Shown: piece by piece, positions 1-8,111 of the stretch
How positions within the stretch are numbered: the first letter of the stretch is position 1
Layout of the letters: every line of letters starts with the position of its first letter
Source: Chitinivibrionales bacterium
Lineage (GTDB): Bacteria > Fibrobacterota > Chitinivibrionia > Chitinivibrionales > JANQEN01
Direction of reading: 5' to 3'
Length of the DNA stretch: 35,368 bases
NCBI GenBank assembly: GCA_028278335.1
Contig: JANQEN010000029.1
Coordinates: forward strand, 1 to 35,368
Made by a program: the position numbers and the translations under genes
The notes under the pieces: model-generated
What the model was told of the DNA's origin: nothing
Seen by the model: the letters and a program-made list of their open reading frames with translations, nothing else
Database searches by the model: none

Positions 1-43
1 ACTTTTCTTCGCTATAGAAGACCGGGCAAAAATACAGTAGAAT

Positions 44-125
44 AAAATCCGAAGGATTTTCACCTCCTTACCCAGCAGAACGAAGTGACCAAGTAAGGCT
101 GCTGTCGGGCAGCGTCCCGACGATC
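44..125. repeat. Cluster of inverted repeats at the left edge
   Basis: Several hairpin-capable sequences are packed here. AAAATCC at 44-50 pairs with GGATTTT at 54-60 around GAA. CCTTAC near 66-71 can pair with GTAAGG near 93-98. GTCGGG at 104-109 pairs with CCCGAC at 116-121. No T-run follows, so a simple terminator is not supported. It may be the structured end of a mobile element or the 3' region of a gene outside the window; I cannot tell which. Confidence 0.45.
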
Positions 126-133
126 TTTAATGA

Positions 134-280
134 TTATATTGCTTTTGCTGTCATAGCTAGCGCTGCACCCACATTATGTTTGAGATGTAGGGCTAAAAAT
201 TTTGAGCCCCTGCTATCGATCCCAAATCCAATCACTAAACCAAGCGAGCCAGCCTTGCTGAATCGATCAACACCCATCAT
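134..280 (-). pseudogene. Short hydrophobic ORF, probably a gene remnant
   Basis: A 48-residue open frame (MMGVDRFSKAG... ending ...AMTAKAI) reads on the minus strand. The open frame continues upstream of the ATG to about 316, where it meets an in-frame TAG, so it looks like the C-terminal piece of a longer, perhaps membrane-associated protein. It is rich in Gly, Leu and Ala. No ribosome binding site is evident. I do not recognise the family. It sits in a region of other broken frames, which favours decay over a functional small gene. Confidence 0.3.
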
Positions 281-362
281 GGTAAACAATCCAGAGCTTA
301 ACAGACCAAATTCACCCTAACTCAATGATATAACAAAAGGTATATAAAACACTAGGTGGGGT

Positions 363-671
363 TGTTTCTAGCCTTGATGGCTCTGTTTGTACTAAAAACC
401 CCTTTGTTTCTAGGTCAAGGGGGCGATGTTTCTAGAGCAGATGCCCCTGTTTCTAGAGAGGTCATTCTCTGTTTCTATATCTGGTGGCATCTATTTCTAG
501 GCTAGTTGCCCACTGTTTCTAGATCGATTAGTCTTTGTTTCTAGTTCTTGTGTGCTCTGGATCTAGATAAATTCTCTCTGTATATTAAAATGACATGACT
601 GTTTCTTAAAAAAATCCAACTGGATCATGTGCTATAGGTACTGTTTATCAACCAGACTCCATTGTTTATTC
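363..671. repeat. Helically phased 21-22 bp repeat array (TGTTTCTAG)
   Basis: Units start at 363, 384, 405, 427, 448, 470, 492, 514, 536, 558, 579, 600, 621, 642 and 663, giving steps of 21 or 22 bp (mean about 21.4). Each unit opens with TGTTTCTAG or a variant (TGTTTGTAC, TATTTCTAG, TGGATCTAG, TGTTTCTTA, TGTTTATCA). The remaining 12-13 bp vary. Six of the units carry the exact 9-mer TGTTTCTAG; from 558 rightwards the units decay. The 21/22 mixture rules out a coding repeat. The spacing of two helical turns would place every core on the same DNA face, as in iteron or operator arrays. No Rep-like gene is visible nearby. Confidence 0.8.
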
Positions 672-681
672 AAGTGCAATC

Positions 682-743
682 ACTGATCATACAAAAAAGG
701 GCGTTGCATGCAACGTCCCTACAAATAGACCTTTTTGATCAGT
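682..743. repeat. Nested palindrome, MITE-like or terminator-like
   Basis: The outer arms ACTGATCA (682-689) and TGATCAGT (736-743) enclose an inner near-palindrome GGGCGTTGCA/TGCAACGTCCC at 699-719. The core GTTGCATGCAAC resembles palindromes that I recall as dispersed in many bacterial genomes. A-rich sequence precedes and CTTTTT follows the inner stem, so it could also end transcripts in either direction. It directly follows the phased array. Confidence 0.55.
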
Positions 744-886
744 TATTCATTGGCTATTGAACTATCATCAACCTTCTCTGCTTCTTGATCTTTTTTATTG
801 ATCTCTCTTTTACGATCACTGGCATAAAATTCATCATAGTTATCGGGATTGTCATAATAGGCAACCTCAGCAAAGAGTTTTATCTC
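743..886 (-). pseudogene. Start-less acidic fragment
   Basis: An open frame of about 47 codons (reading EIKLFAEVAYYDNPDNYDEF... to ...SSIANE) ends at 743. It has no usable start codon: an in-frame TGA lies immediately upstream, and the same frame continues from the stop of the frameshifted gene at 908. It is acidic and rich in Asp, Glu and Lys. I do not recognise it. It is probably the remains of a small gene or of an extended C-terminus of the preceding frame. Confidence 0.25.
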
Positions 887-907
887 TCAAATGTATCTCC
901 TGTTTAT

Positions 908-1380
908 TTACACATTATCAACTTTAATCCTTTTGCTGACAATAATTGCTAATATTGTAAGATAAGGAAACATCAGGATTGTTCCAGTAAATAGAACTAT
1001 TTCTAAGACCTCAGATAAATTGTTTAAACTCACTGGCATCGTCTCAAAGAATTCTTTATAAAAGCTATGATGATTTGTTTCTGCAAATGAAATAATAAAT
1101 GATAAGTTTAATAGCAGATGTTGAATTGGTAATGCCCAAAGGCTGATGAGCAAAATTTTCTTTTTTTTAGTTGAGGCTATTGTAAATCCCTCAAATATTA
1201 GTTTTGAAAGTGGAAAGACAAGTATTACAGAATTGCACAGGTAAAAGTTACGACATATGAAATTGTTCCAGAATGCCCTTCATAGGCAAAAACAATGGCT
1301 AATGTAAAACATGCGATATAGATAAATGCAATAGGGATTAGAATTCTTTGGACAATTTTCCCATTAAAGAAATTTAGCAT
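908..1380 (-). pseudogene. Frameshifted small integral membrane protein
   Basis: Two consecutive minus-strand frames make up what looks like one membrane protein of about 155 residues. The first part starts at ATG 1380 (MLNFFNGKIVQRILIPIAF...) and stops at 1225-1227 after 51 residues. The coding sense continues in a shifted frame through CNSVILVFPLSKLIFEG and on to the stop at 908. About four hydrophobic segments are visible across the joined product. The break lies near 1225-1245. Either the gene is dead or there is a sequencing error. I do not recognise the family. It lies in the same orientation as the small membrane genes at 1438-2029. Confidence 0.45.
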
Positions 1381-1437
1381 TTTACCATTCCTATATTTTT
1401 AATTTCCTTTTCATACGATATTGTAAATCTAAAATTG

Positions 1438-1722
1438 TCAGGAAAGAAAAAGCAGTATCATTTCAAATAATAAAAATGAAGCTAATGCAGAGGTACCTAA
1501 TTTTATTGATAAAGTAAAATGTTTCCAGGCTTTAGGACATGAGGATTTGTATTTAAAAAACTTCATGATTAGATCGAAATCACGTCCTGGCTTTACTCCA
1601 CCTTTATTCATCGGCACAGTAGCCGATAATTCTGCAAGGGCTAAAAAATATGTTATGAGAAGTCCAATTATAAGACCTCCAACACTTATGTTCCGAGCCC
1701 ATTCAATTACTAATTCAAGCAT
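1438..1722 (-). CDS. Hypothetical small membrane protein (94 aa)
   Basis: The product has an N-terminal hydrophobic segment (about residues 13-33, containing VGGLIIGLLITYFLALA) and a C-terminal one (about residues 75-94), joined by a basic loop with KPGRDFD. The family is not recognised. Its ATG overlaps the stop of the preceding frame (ATGCTTGA, 8 nt shared), so the two were probably translationally coupled. Nearby frames are broken, so this gene may also be on the way out. The overlapping plus-strand frame at 1547-1747 has no protein-like features and looks like a shadow. Confidence 0.5.
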   Translation of the reverse strand: MLELVIEWARNISVGGLIIGLLITYFLALAELSATVPMNKGGVKPGRDFDLIMKFFKYKSSCPKAWKHFTLSIKLGTSALASFLLFEMILLFLS

Positions 1723-2029
1723 TTTTATTGAAACGTATTGCAGTTAATTTGATAGCCAAGAAGGCACCGATTAATAACACTGAAACTATAAAAGTAAATA
1801 AAAAATCAATAATTATATACGGCAATTCTATACGAGAATGCCATTCATCACTTTTTTGAGCAAAATCAATTGTTATTGGTTGTATCGGCGGAAGTCCAAA
1901 TCTAATTCTTTTCCATTTGTTTTTTTTACTGCCCTTGGTTTCTTTGCCTCCAATAAAAATATATCAAAGGCCGTCTTTTGGACATTGTATTGGAGAGAGT
2001 TGGTTGGAATGGTTGACTAGAAAAATGAC
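1715..2029 (-). pseudogene. Broken small membrane protein with in-frame TGA
   Basis: The frame is open from just after the antiporter stop codon at 2030. It reads VNHSNQLSPIQCPKDGL, a TGA at 1964-1966, then YIFIGGKETKGSKKNK..., and ends with a hydrophobic segment (LPYIIIDFLFTFIVSVLLI) and a basic tail. No ATG is present upstream. The mixture of a nonsense codon and a missing start argues for a pseudogene. It overlaps the 94-residue membrane protein by 8 nt. The product is unknown. Confidence 0.35.
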
Positions 2030-3727
2030 CTAATCATCAAGATAGACATTGTGAAGATCGGCGCTACCGGTTTGAAGAAGGTCGTGGGCCTCTGCTGGTG
2101 AAGAGGCTTTATTCATCTGCTCGCGAAGCTCGGGATCTTTGCCAAAGATCTTTGCAATACTTGCAAGAACCTGGATGTGCTGATCATAATGGGCCTGGGG
2201 TGTGGCAATGAGCACAATAAGATTGATCGGTTTTTCGTCCAAAGCGTGAAAGTCGATTCCCTGTTGTGAAATACCAATAACACCACGGATTTTTGGTCCC
2301 CCCTCAATTATAGCATGGGGTACAGCCACACCTTCACCAAGAGCGGTAGACATCTGCTTTTCCCGGGCTGTAACCGATTCGATCAACTCGGAAACAGTGA
2401 CTTCACGAATACCATGGACGCGATGCATAAAGCGGGCCAGCTCCTCTAAGGCTTTCCATTTATCTGCGGAGTTTAATCCCACCAGGATATACTCTTCATG
2501 TAAAAAATCCAAAAGTCGGGCGCGATCTTTGTTCTCTTCCCCACTTTTTTTCAAGGCGGTGTCAGCTAGAATAGGACCAAGTATTTCGTAAAGTACCACA
2601 GCACCTAAGACAATTGTGGTAAGCTCATTGGCAAACTCAGCAAAGAGAGGATTGTTCCCCACAATCATAACAAAACCAATAGAGACACCAGCTTGCGGCA
2701 TAAGTGCAAAACCGATCCACCGTTGAATATTCTTTGATGAGTGGGAAAGCTTTGCACCCAAGGTGGGTGCCAAGAATTTGCCTAATCCTCGGGCTAAAAT
2801 AAACACAATGCCTGCAATGCCGGCCTTGTGGGCCATGCTAAAGTCCATGTGTGCTCCGGCAAGGACAAAGAAGAGCACATAGATCCCCGGCTCAATGTTG
2901 TTGAAAGATTTAAGAAGTAGATGTTTTCGGGTTGAGTAGTTACTTACCACAAAGCCAAGCACCATACAGGAGAGAAATCCCGGCATCTGCAATGTTGAGG
3001 CAATCCCGGTAAGAAACAGAATCGCGACAATAAGGATAGAAAAATGAAAGGTTAGAGAAGAACTTTTTCTGGTGAACAAGAGCAGGATCAGGGCCACACC
3101 AGTGCCCAGGGCAATTGAACCAAGTATTTGAATGGCTGGAGCTGCAATGAGTTCAGTCACCGTAAGTGAGCTGTTTTGCTTCATAAGGGCTGCAGCAATA
3201 TTAAGAACCAGAGAAAAGAGGATCACCGCAGCGATGTTGTTGAGGGCAACAGCGCTTACCAGTGTTTTGGTAAAAACTCCCTTTGCCCGCTTTTGAGTGA
3301 TAATATGGATAATCGAGCTTGGCGAGGTGGTAAGACCAATAGCAGAAAGTAGGAGGGTCATGGGAAGGGGTGTATCGGTAAATAATAAAAGGGCAAGAAA
3401 AATAATGAGAGGAACTAAAAGGATCTCACATAATAAAATGTAAGAGATTCTCTTGCCTGCATTGTGGAGCTTGCGCATGATAAGGTGAGTTCCCAGGGTA
3501 AATCCAAAGAGGCTGAGCGCAAACTCGGTGATGGGGGAAAAGTCGTGGGACATCTTTGCATCAATAAGATTACAGCAAAAGGGGCCAATGAGTATGCCCG
3601 CTGCAATATAGCCAATAAGGGAGGGTAGCTTTATCTTCTGTGCCAAAGCACCAAGAATAAAGCCGGTGATAAGAAGAAGGCTAAGCGCTAAGAGCGGATT
3701 GTTGTAGCAAATCAGGTTTAGTGCCAT
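2030..3727 (-). CDS. CPA2-type cation:proton antiporter fused to a PTS EIIA domain
   Basis: The protein has 565 residues. Residues 1-390 form about 12 hydrophobic helices typical of monovalent cation:proton antiporter-2 (KefB/NapA-like) proteins, including the helix-breaking stretch LTTSPSSIIHI at about 132-142. Residues 410-550 form a PTS fructose/nitrogen type EIIA domain; GVAVPHAI holds the expected phosphorylatable His471. Such fusions are thought to couple ion transport to a phosphotransfer signal. At the position where CPA2 proteins usually have an acidic pair or Asp-Asn, this one reads ALNN (residues 162-165), so proton coupling may differ. The ATG follows the stop of the upstream ketosynthase gene by 20 bp, suggesting one transcript. 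It acts in the cytoplasmic membrane. Confidence 0.9.
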   Translation of the reverse strand: MALNLICYNNPLLALSLLLITGFILGALAQKIKLPSLIGYIAAGILIGPFCCNLIDAKMSHDFSPITEFALSLFGFTLGTHLIMRKLHNAGKRISYILLCEILLVPLIIFLALLLFTDTPLPMTLLLSAIGLTTSPSSIIHIITQKRAKGVFTKTLVSAVALNNIAAVILFSLVLNIAAALMKQNSSLTVTELIAAPAIQILGSIALGTGVALILLLFTRKSSSLTFHFSILIVAILFLTGIASTLQMPGFLSCMVLGFVVSNYSTRKHLLLKSFNNIEPGIYVLFFVLAGAHMDFSMAHKAGIAGIVFILARGLGKFLAPTLGAKLSHSSKNIQRWIGFALMPQAGVSIGFVMIVGNNPLFAEFANELTTIVLGAVVLYEILGPILADTALKKSGEENKDRARLLDFLHEEYILVGLNSADKWKALEELARFMHRVHGIREVTVSELIESVTAREKQMSTALGEGVAVPHAIIEGGPKIRGVIGISQQGIDFHALDEKPINLIVLIATPQAHYDQHIQVLASIAKIFGKDPELREQMNKASSPAEAHDLLQTGSADLHNVYLDD

Positions 3728-3747
3728 GATTTGATCAGTAGATGAGG

Positions 3748-4824
3748 TTAAGGCATTTTATAGACAATCGAGTTTATATTCATGCCAGCGCCAACCGAAG
3801 CAAAGACGATATTGTCATTCTGATTGATTTCGTGATTATTGAGCTTGTTTTTTAAGATAAGGTCTAACAGAGTGGGAATAGTCGCTACAGAGCTGTTACC
3901 CAGCCATGAGATGATCATGGGCATAATCCCGTTGGTCACTTCTTTGATTCTATACATGCTGAAAAGTCGTTTTACAATGGCCTCATCCATTTTCTCGTTA
4001 GCCTGATGAATCAGAACCTTTTTAATATCATTGAGTAGTAAACCAGCCTTATCAAGGGAATTTTTTATAACTTGCGGAACGTGCTTAAGAGCATATTTAT
4101 AGAGGTTGTGTCCGTTCATCTTTAAAAAGAGATCATTGCCGGAGAATTTTGGATTGTAGGATGTGCCCATTTTTAGCAGGTAGGCCTCGTTCAGCGTGTC
4201 AGTTCTTGTTTTGTGGGCAATAATACCTATGGGATCTGCACTTTCAACTCCCTCAAGGATCGTTGCACCAGCACCGTCAGCGTAGATCATGGAGTCTCGG
4301 TCATGGGGATCGGAGATTCGCGAAAGGGTTTCGCTTCCAATAATTAATATGCGCTTTGCATCACCGGATTTAATAAAGTAGTCAGCCTGTATGACCCCTT
4401 GGACCCAACCGGGGCAGCCAAAGGCAATATCATAGGCTACGCAGTCAGGGTTTTTTATTTGAAGCTTATGCTTTACTCGCGATGCTATTGAGGGAACGAG
4501 TTCGCTCCTGCAATTATCTGCAGAGATTTCACCAAAATTGTGTGCTAAGATTATATAGTCGAGACTCTCCTTATCAACGCCGGAGGATTCTAAAGCATCC
4601 AATGCTGCAAGTTGAGCAATGTCAGAGAGTAAGAGGTCGTCGGTGATGTATCGACGCTCTTCGATTTCCGTTATTTCTTTAAATTTATCAATGATTTCAT
4701 TGTTGGTTTTGTCAAAGGGCTCGCCTTGGGAATCAAAGAACTCAGTGTTTAAAAAGTCTGTGTTTGGAACACGGTGTGTGGGAATATATGAGCCTGTTCC
4801 AACAATTACTGAATATGTATTCAT
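3748..4824 (-). CDS. 3-oxoacyl-ACP synthase III-like ketosynthase (KAS III/FabH family)
   Basis: This thiolase-fold condensing enzyme has about 358 residues. Counted from ATG 4824 (MNTYSVIVGTG...), the catalytic triad is visible: Cys137 in AFGCPGW, His273 in IHQANEK and Asn310 in WLGNSSVATIP. An ADGAGATIL motif (family A-DGAG) is also present. KAS III enzymes condense acyl-CoA with malonyl-ACP to start fatty acid or related chains. This is more divergent than housekeeping FabH and could be a dedicated starter synthase. A TTG nine bases upstream (4833) is a possible alternative start; ATG is preferred. A good sigma-70 promoter lies about 105 bp upstream (4929-4957). No ACP or other fatty-acid gene is adjacent. 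Confidence 0.88.
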   Translation of the reverse strand: MNTYSVIVGTGSYIPTHRVPNTDFLNTEFFDSQGEPFDKTNNEIIDKFKEITEIEERRYITDDLLLSDIAQLAALDALESSGVDKESLDYIILAHNFGEISADNCRSELVPSIASRVKHKLQIKNPDCVAYDIAFGCPGWVQGVIQADYFIKSGDAKRILIIGSETLSRISDPHDRDSMIYADGAGATILEGVESADPIGIIAHKTRTDTLNEAYLLKMGTSYNPKFSGNDLFLKMNGHNLYKYALKHVPQVIKNSLDKAGLLLNDIKKVLIHQANEKMDEAIVKRLFSMYRIKEVTNGIMPMIISWLGNSSVATIPTLLDLILKNKLNNHEINQNDNIVFASVGAGMNINSIVYKMP

Positions 4825-4928
4825 GCTGTCCAATCTGGGTGTAAGTCAAAACCACAATCTATGTCCAAGGGCACTATCCCTGTTAATTAAAATAAATTCT
4901 AAGAGTAAAAGAAAGAAGCTTTAATTTT

Positions 4929-4957
4929 ATTATAATGGTTGGACCAATCCTTAACAA
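4929..4957 (-). promoter_or_regulatory. Sigma-70 promoter for the ketosynthase/antiporter genes
   Basis: On the minus strand, TTGTTA (4957-4952) is separated by 17 bp from TATAAT (4934-4929). This is close to the sigma-70 consensus and lies in the gap between selD and the ketosynthase gene, giving a leader of about 100 nt. Confidence 0.65.
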
Positions 4958-4988
4958 AATGCATAAATAAAGGGAAGTTTTAATGATT

Positions 4989-6209
4989 CTAGGTTACTGT
5001 GAGATAATAGTCCTCTTCACCTCTTTTTCGCGCAAGCACCTCTCCTATAATAGCTGATGTAGTGTCGCCATTGTTATGCAATACCTGCAATGCTCTTTCT
5101 GCATCCTTAGGATGCACAGCAGCTAAAAGCCCACCCGATGTTTGGGCTTCGGAGAGCAGTTTAACCTTTTCTTCATTGGTATTTTCGTGCACATAGGTAT
5201 TCGTCTCTATATACTCAATGGTTTTGCCTATTCCTTTGGGACTAAATTGTTCAGTTATAGCAAAGAGGTCTGTAAAAAAGGGTATCTTTTCTACTTCAAA
5301 TTGTATGTTTACATTGGATGTTTTAGCCATAGTATAGGCATGCCCTAAAAGGCCAAAGCCAGTCACATCGGTGAGTGCGCTGAGATCAAATGGGGCTATA
5401 GATTCAAAGGCATATTTGTTAAGCCGATACATCGATTCTACAAACTCCTTATACTGTTGATCAGTGAGCCCATCTTGCTCAACAGCACTGGACATAACAC
5501 CGGTGCCAATCGGTTTTGTGAGTATGAGCACATCACCAACACGGGCTGTGTGATTGGTTTTTAAATCCTTTGGATGGATGGTGCCGGTCACACTCATCCC
5601 ATAAACAAAGACCTCCTGCTCAAGGGTATGGCCGCCCACCAAGCAGACTTCTGCCTCTTTGAGCTTTTCGCTCCCGCCAATAAGCAGCTCTTCAATTGCC
5701 TCAATAGGGACCTTTCCTGCAGGATAGGCAAGAACGTTCATGGCGGTTACCGGTTTTGCGCCCATGGCCCAAATATCGGAGAGACTATTGGCGGCAACAA
5801 TGCGTCCAAAGTCACGGGGATCATTGACTGCAGGGAAAAAGAAGTCCACGGTCTGAACCATGGCCAGGTCATCGGAGATTTTGTAGACCCCGGCATCATC
5901 CATGGTCTTCATATCCTCAATGAGGTTTTTAGACTCTACCTTGGGAAGTTTTGCGATTATGTTGCCCAACCTGGACGGATTAAGCTTACCAGCTCAACCA
6001 GCACAGGGAGCGTAATCAAGAAGGCGCACTGTTTTACCATCCGGTTGTGCTGCTTCAGGTGTTTGGGGAAGATTCTCCTGTCGTGCATAAAGGTATTCGC
6101 AATAGGTCTGCTCATTTCGTATTTGATGAAATTCTCGGCACTCCTTGCACTTTCCATGACGAATACAATCAGAGGGGCAGGGGCAGTTTTTAGCGTCATA
6201 CAGTTTCAT
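4989..6209 (-). CDS. selD: Selenide, water dikinase SelD; selenoprotein with in-frame UGA and N-terminal Cys-rich extension
   Basis: SelD makes selenophosphate from selenide and ATP, the selenium donor for selenocysteine and selenouridine. Read from ATG 6209, the frame contains one TGA at 5994-5996 (codon 72) inside YAPCAG-TGA-AGKL. This is the position of the catalytic Cys/Sec in SelD, so the TGA is read as selenocysteine. Downstream are TVDFFFP, ANSLSDIWAMGAKP, LVGGHTLE, TKPIGTG and TSGGLL, all typical of SelD. Total length is 406 residues, about 60 longer than usual. The extra N-terminus (C9, C11, C15, C21, C24, C37 with GKCKEC) resembles a DUF6485-type small Cys-rich domain. Starting at the downstream TTG 5969 would lose the active site. 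TTG 6215 is an alternative start. Confidence 0.93.
5971..5992 (-). promoter_or_regulatory. Candidate bacterial SECIS hairpin in selD
   Basis: Just 3' of the UGA, CTGG (5992-5989) can pair with CCAG (5974-5971) across a 14-nt loop. This is the right place for a bacterial SECIS element, which lies within the coding sequence directly after the UGA. The short stem is only weak evidence; a folding calculation over about 40 nt from 5996 down would decide. Confidence 0.4.
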
Positions 6210-6281
6210 AGTCAATCAATACCATCTTATCAAAGGTGCGTTCATGTATGGTTCGGCTCCCCACAAACAATATTTATAATA

Positions 6282-6298
6282 GTATAATGTTATTATAC
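6282..6298. promoter_or_regulatory. Perfect inverted repeat upstream of selD
   Basis: GTATAAT (6282-6288), GTT, ATTATAC (6292-6298) form a perfect 7-bp inverted repeat in the divergent gap between selD (minus) and the ferredoxin gene (plus). It overlaps promoter-like A/T-rich sequence for selD, so it may be an operator or simply paired -10-like elements. Confidence 0.4.
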
Positions 6299-6425
6299 AC
6301 AAAATTTATCAGAAAATATAATTAATAATGAAAAAAGGCCAAATCTTGAACTGGATGAATTGTATAAAAACTGCAAAAATTCATGTTTTTTGGTAAATAA
6401 TAGCCTTGCAAGTCTCTTTATACTA

Positions 6426-6455
6426 TTGACAATCTATCAATTTCTTAAATATGAT
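6426..6455 (+). promoter_or_regulatory. Sigma-70 promoter for the ferredoxin gene
   Basis: TTGACA (6426-6431), an 18-bp spacer and TATGAT (6450-6455) lie about 55 bp before the GTG start of the ferredoxin. Confidence 0.6.
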
Positions 6456-6509
6456 TTTTTAAATCAGCAAAATTATCGAAAGCAAAATTCTTTAAAAGGG
6501 AGGTTTCTG

Positions 6510-6707
6510 GTGACGGTTTCAATTGATATGGAAAAATGTATTGGCTGCATGCGCTGTGTAGATGAGTGCCCTACAGAGGCAATTTATCTTGAGCAAACCA
6601 CCTTACATGTTCGTGGTAAATGCACTGACTGTGGCCTATGCTACTCTAACTGCCCTACTGAGGCTATCACAAACTTGTCACCGGATAGATCCGATCATAT
6701 GCAGTAG
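6510..6707 (+). CDS. Small 2x[4Fe-4S] ferredoxin
   Basis: Two classical cluster motifs are visible, CIGCMRCVDECP and CTDCGLCYSNCP, spaced as in bacterial 8Fe ferredoxins. I place the start at GTG 6510 because GGGAGG (6498-6503) precedes it by 6 bp. This gives 65 residues starting (M)TVSIDMEKC; the longer frame from 6360 would add a non-conserved A/T-rich leader and cover the promoter. The likely role is soluble low-potential electron carrier in the cytoplasm. Its position before the hydrogenase region suggests, but does not prove, that it serves the hydrogenase. Confidence 0.88.
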   Translation: MTVSIDMEKCIGCMRCVDECPTEAIYLEQTTLHVRGKCTDCGLCYSNCPTEAITNLSPDRSDHMQ

Positions 6708-6853
6708 AAATGAAGAGTCTCATCGTTTTAAATTCACTGGGATTACTTAAGTTACGCAGAGTTCCAATAGTTAGAGAGATGTTTTTATTTGTCTCCCGTT
6801 AAACTATTTTAGTATCAGAAACCCCTAAATAAAAAACTGATCGTATAAGACAC

Positions 6854-8086
6854 ATGGAAAAAAGAGAACCTAACGAGATTCAACGTTTACAGGAGAAGCT
6901 TAACAAGACTAAGCAACAGCTGGACACCTGTCGTCGGGAGTACAAAACACTCACCCAAAATATTGCCCTTGGCCTCTATAGACGCACACCCGGCCCTGAG
7001 GGAAAGTTGATCATGGTCAATGATGCCCTGGTACAGATGTTTGACTATGATTCAGCCAGCGAGCTTATTGAGGCGCCCATCACCAACCTCTATTGGACCC
7101 CCTCTGAGTGTATCCAGTTTTCCAGTAAGATGCTTGCCAATCAACAGGTGATAAAGCAGGAGCTTAAAATGAAGCGCCGCGATGGTTCGCCTATTTGGGT
7201 TGCGGTAACAGCAACGGTTGTTCGAGATACTGAGGGAAATCCAGAGTGTTTTGATGGGGTCATGGAAGACATCACCGACAAGAAAAAAGCCGAGGAGGAG
7301 GCTGCGCTGCAACAGAAACAGCTCATGCAAGCTGATAAAATGATCTCCCTGGGAATTTTAGTTTCCGGTATTGCCCATGAGATAAATAACCCTAATCAAT
7401 TTATAACCTCTCATCTTGCGCCCCTTAAAAAATGTTGGAAAGACGTGTTACCCATTCTTGACAAGTACCATTCTGAAATGGGTGATTTTCTTATGGCAGG
7501 TAGAAAGTATTCTGTTCGCCGAGATCAAATTGATAGCATGTTTTCCAATATGGAAAAGGGAAGTGAGCGCATTAAAAACATCGTCAGTGAGCTTCGAGAT
7601 TATGCCCGGGAGCAGCCCTTTGCCATGAATGAGACCATTGAGATCAACAGTGTGGTGCATTCAGCTTTGGCACTCTTGGGAAACCTTATCAAAAAGTCAA
7701 CCAACCAGTTCTCAGTCTCCTATGGAAAAAACATTGCACCTATCATGGGTGACTACCAACGTCTGGAGCAGGTACTCATCAATATCATCCAAAACTCCTG
7801 TCAGGCGCTTCCCGACAAGGAGCGAGCCATATCGGTTGCAACTTACGGCGATTCTGAGGACCATCATGTCGTAGTAGAGGTAACCGATGAAGGGGTGGGG
7901 ATTTCAGAGCAGGATCTAAAACATGTAAAGGATCCCTTCTATACCACAAAGCGGGAGCGAGGCGGAACTGGTCTGGGCCTCTCTATATCAAATTCTATTG
8001 TAGAAAAACATCGCGGTGAATTGCTGTTTTCCTCCAAAGTTGGTAAGGGGACCACCGTGAAATTGATGTTACCCGTGCAATCATAA
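6854..8086 (+). CDS. PAS-domain sensor histidine kinase (NtrB-like)
   Basis: The protein has 410 residues and no membrane segments, so it is cytoplasmic. Residues 4-32 look like a coiled coil. A PAS domain covers about 33-145 (MVNDALVQMFDYDSASEL; ending GVMEDITDKKKAEEE). The HisKA phosphoacceptor is His175 in SGIAHEINNPN. The ATPase domain shows an N-box (NIIQNSCQAL, about 310-319), DEGVGI (345-350) and GTGLGLSI (371-378). It ends 25 bp before the sigma-54 activator gene, which is almost certainly its partner. No strong ribosome binding site precedes the ATG. The PAS ligand cannot be inferred; redox state or the hydrogenase system are plausible inputs. Confidence 0.92.
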   Translation: MEKREPNEIQRLQEKLNKTKQQLDTCRREYKTLTQNIALGLYRRTPGPEGKLIMVNDALVQMFDYDSASELIEAPITNLYWTPSECIQFSSKMLANQQVIKQELKMKRRDGSPIWVAVTATVVRDTEGNPECFDGVMEDITDKKKAEEEAALQQKQLMQADKMISLGILVSGIAHEINNPNQFITSHLAPLKKCWKDVLPILDKYHSEMGDFLMAGRKYSVRRDQIDSMFSNMEKGSERIKNIVSELRDYAREQPFAMNETIEINSVVHSALALLGNLIKKSTNQFSVSYGKNIAPIMGDYQRLEQVLINIIQNSCQALPDKERAISVATYGDSEDHHVVVEVTDEGVGISEQDLKHVKDPFYTTKRERGGTGLGLSISNSIVEKHRGELLFSSKVGKGTTVKLMLPVQS

Positions 8087-8111
8087 CATCTTATATAATA
8101 AGGAAAGAAAC

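Noticed and set aside
300..320. Second copy of the IS5-like transposase end at the left edge (shared GEFG coding text)
   Set aside because: Only a few codons match (GGTGA-TTTGGT) and the following sequence is unrelated; chance similarity is likely.
363..671. CRISPR array
   Set aside because: The conserved part is only 9 bp, the period is 21-22 bp and no cas gene is present; CRISPR repeats are longer with larger unique spacers.
1964..1966. In-frame TGA in the small membrane protein as a second selenocysteine codon
   Set aside because: The context (DGL-TGA-YIF) has no Cys/Sec-type motif, no start codon is present, and neighbouring frames are broken. A nonsense mutation is simpler.
4831..4833. 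TTG start for the ketosynthase
   Set aside because: ATG 4824 is three codons downstream and gives the usual KAS III N-terminus; the TTG adds nothing conserved.
5957..6199. 80-codon minus-strand frame beginning MTLKTAPAPLIVF
   Set aside because: It overlaps the N-terminus of selD in another frame; the selD frame carries the conserved Cys-rich and YAPCAG sequence.
5574..6287. 237-codon plus-strand frame opposite selD
   Set aside because: It is antisense to selD, has no recognisable domain and no ribosome binding site; an open antisense frame is explained by the selD codon pattern.
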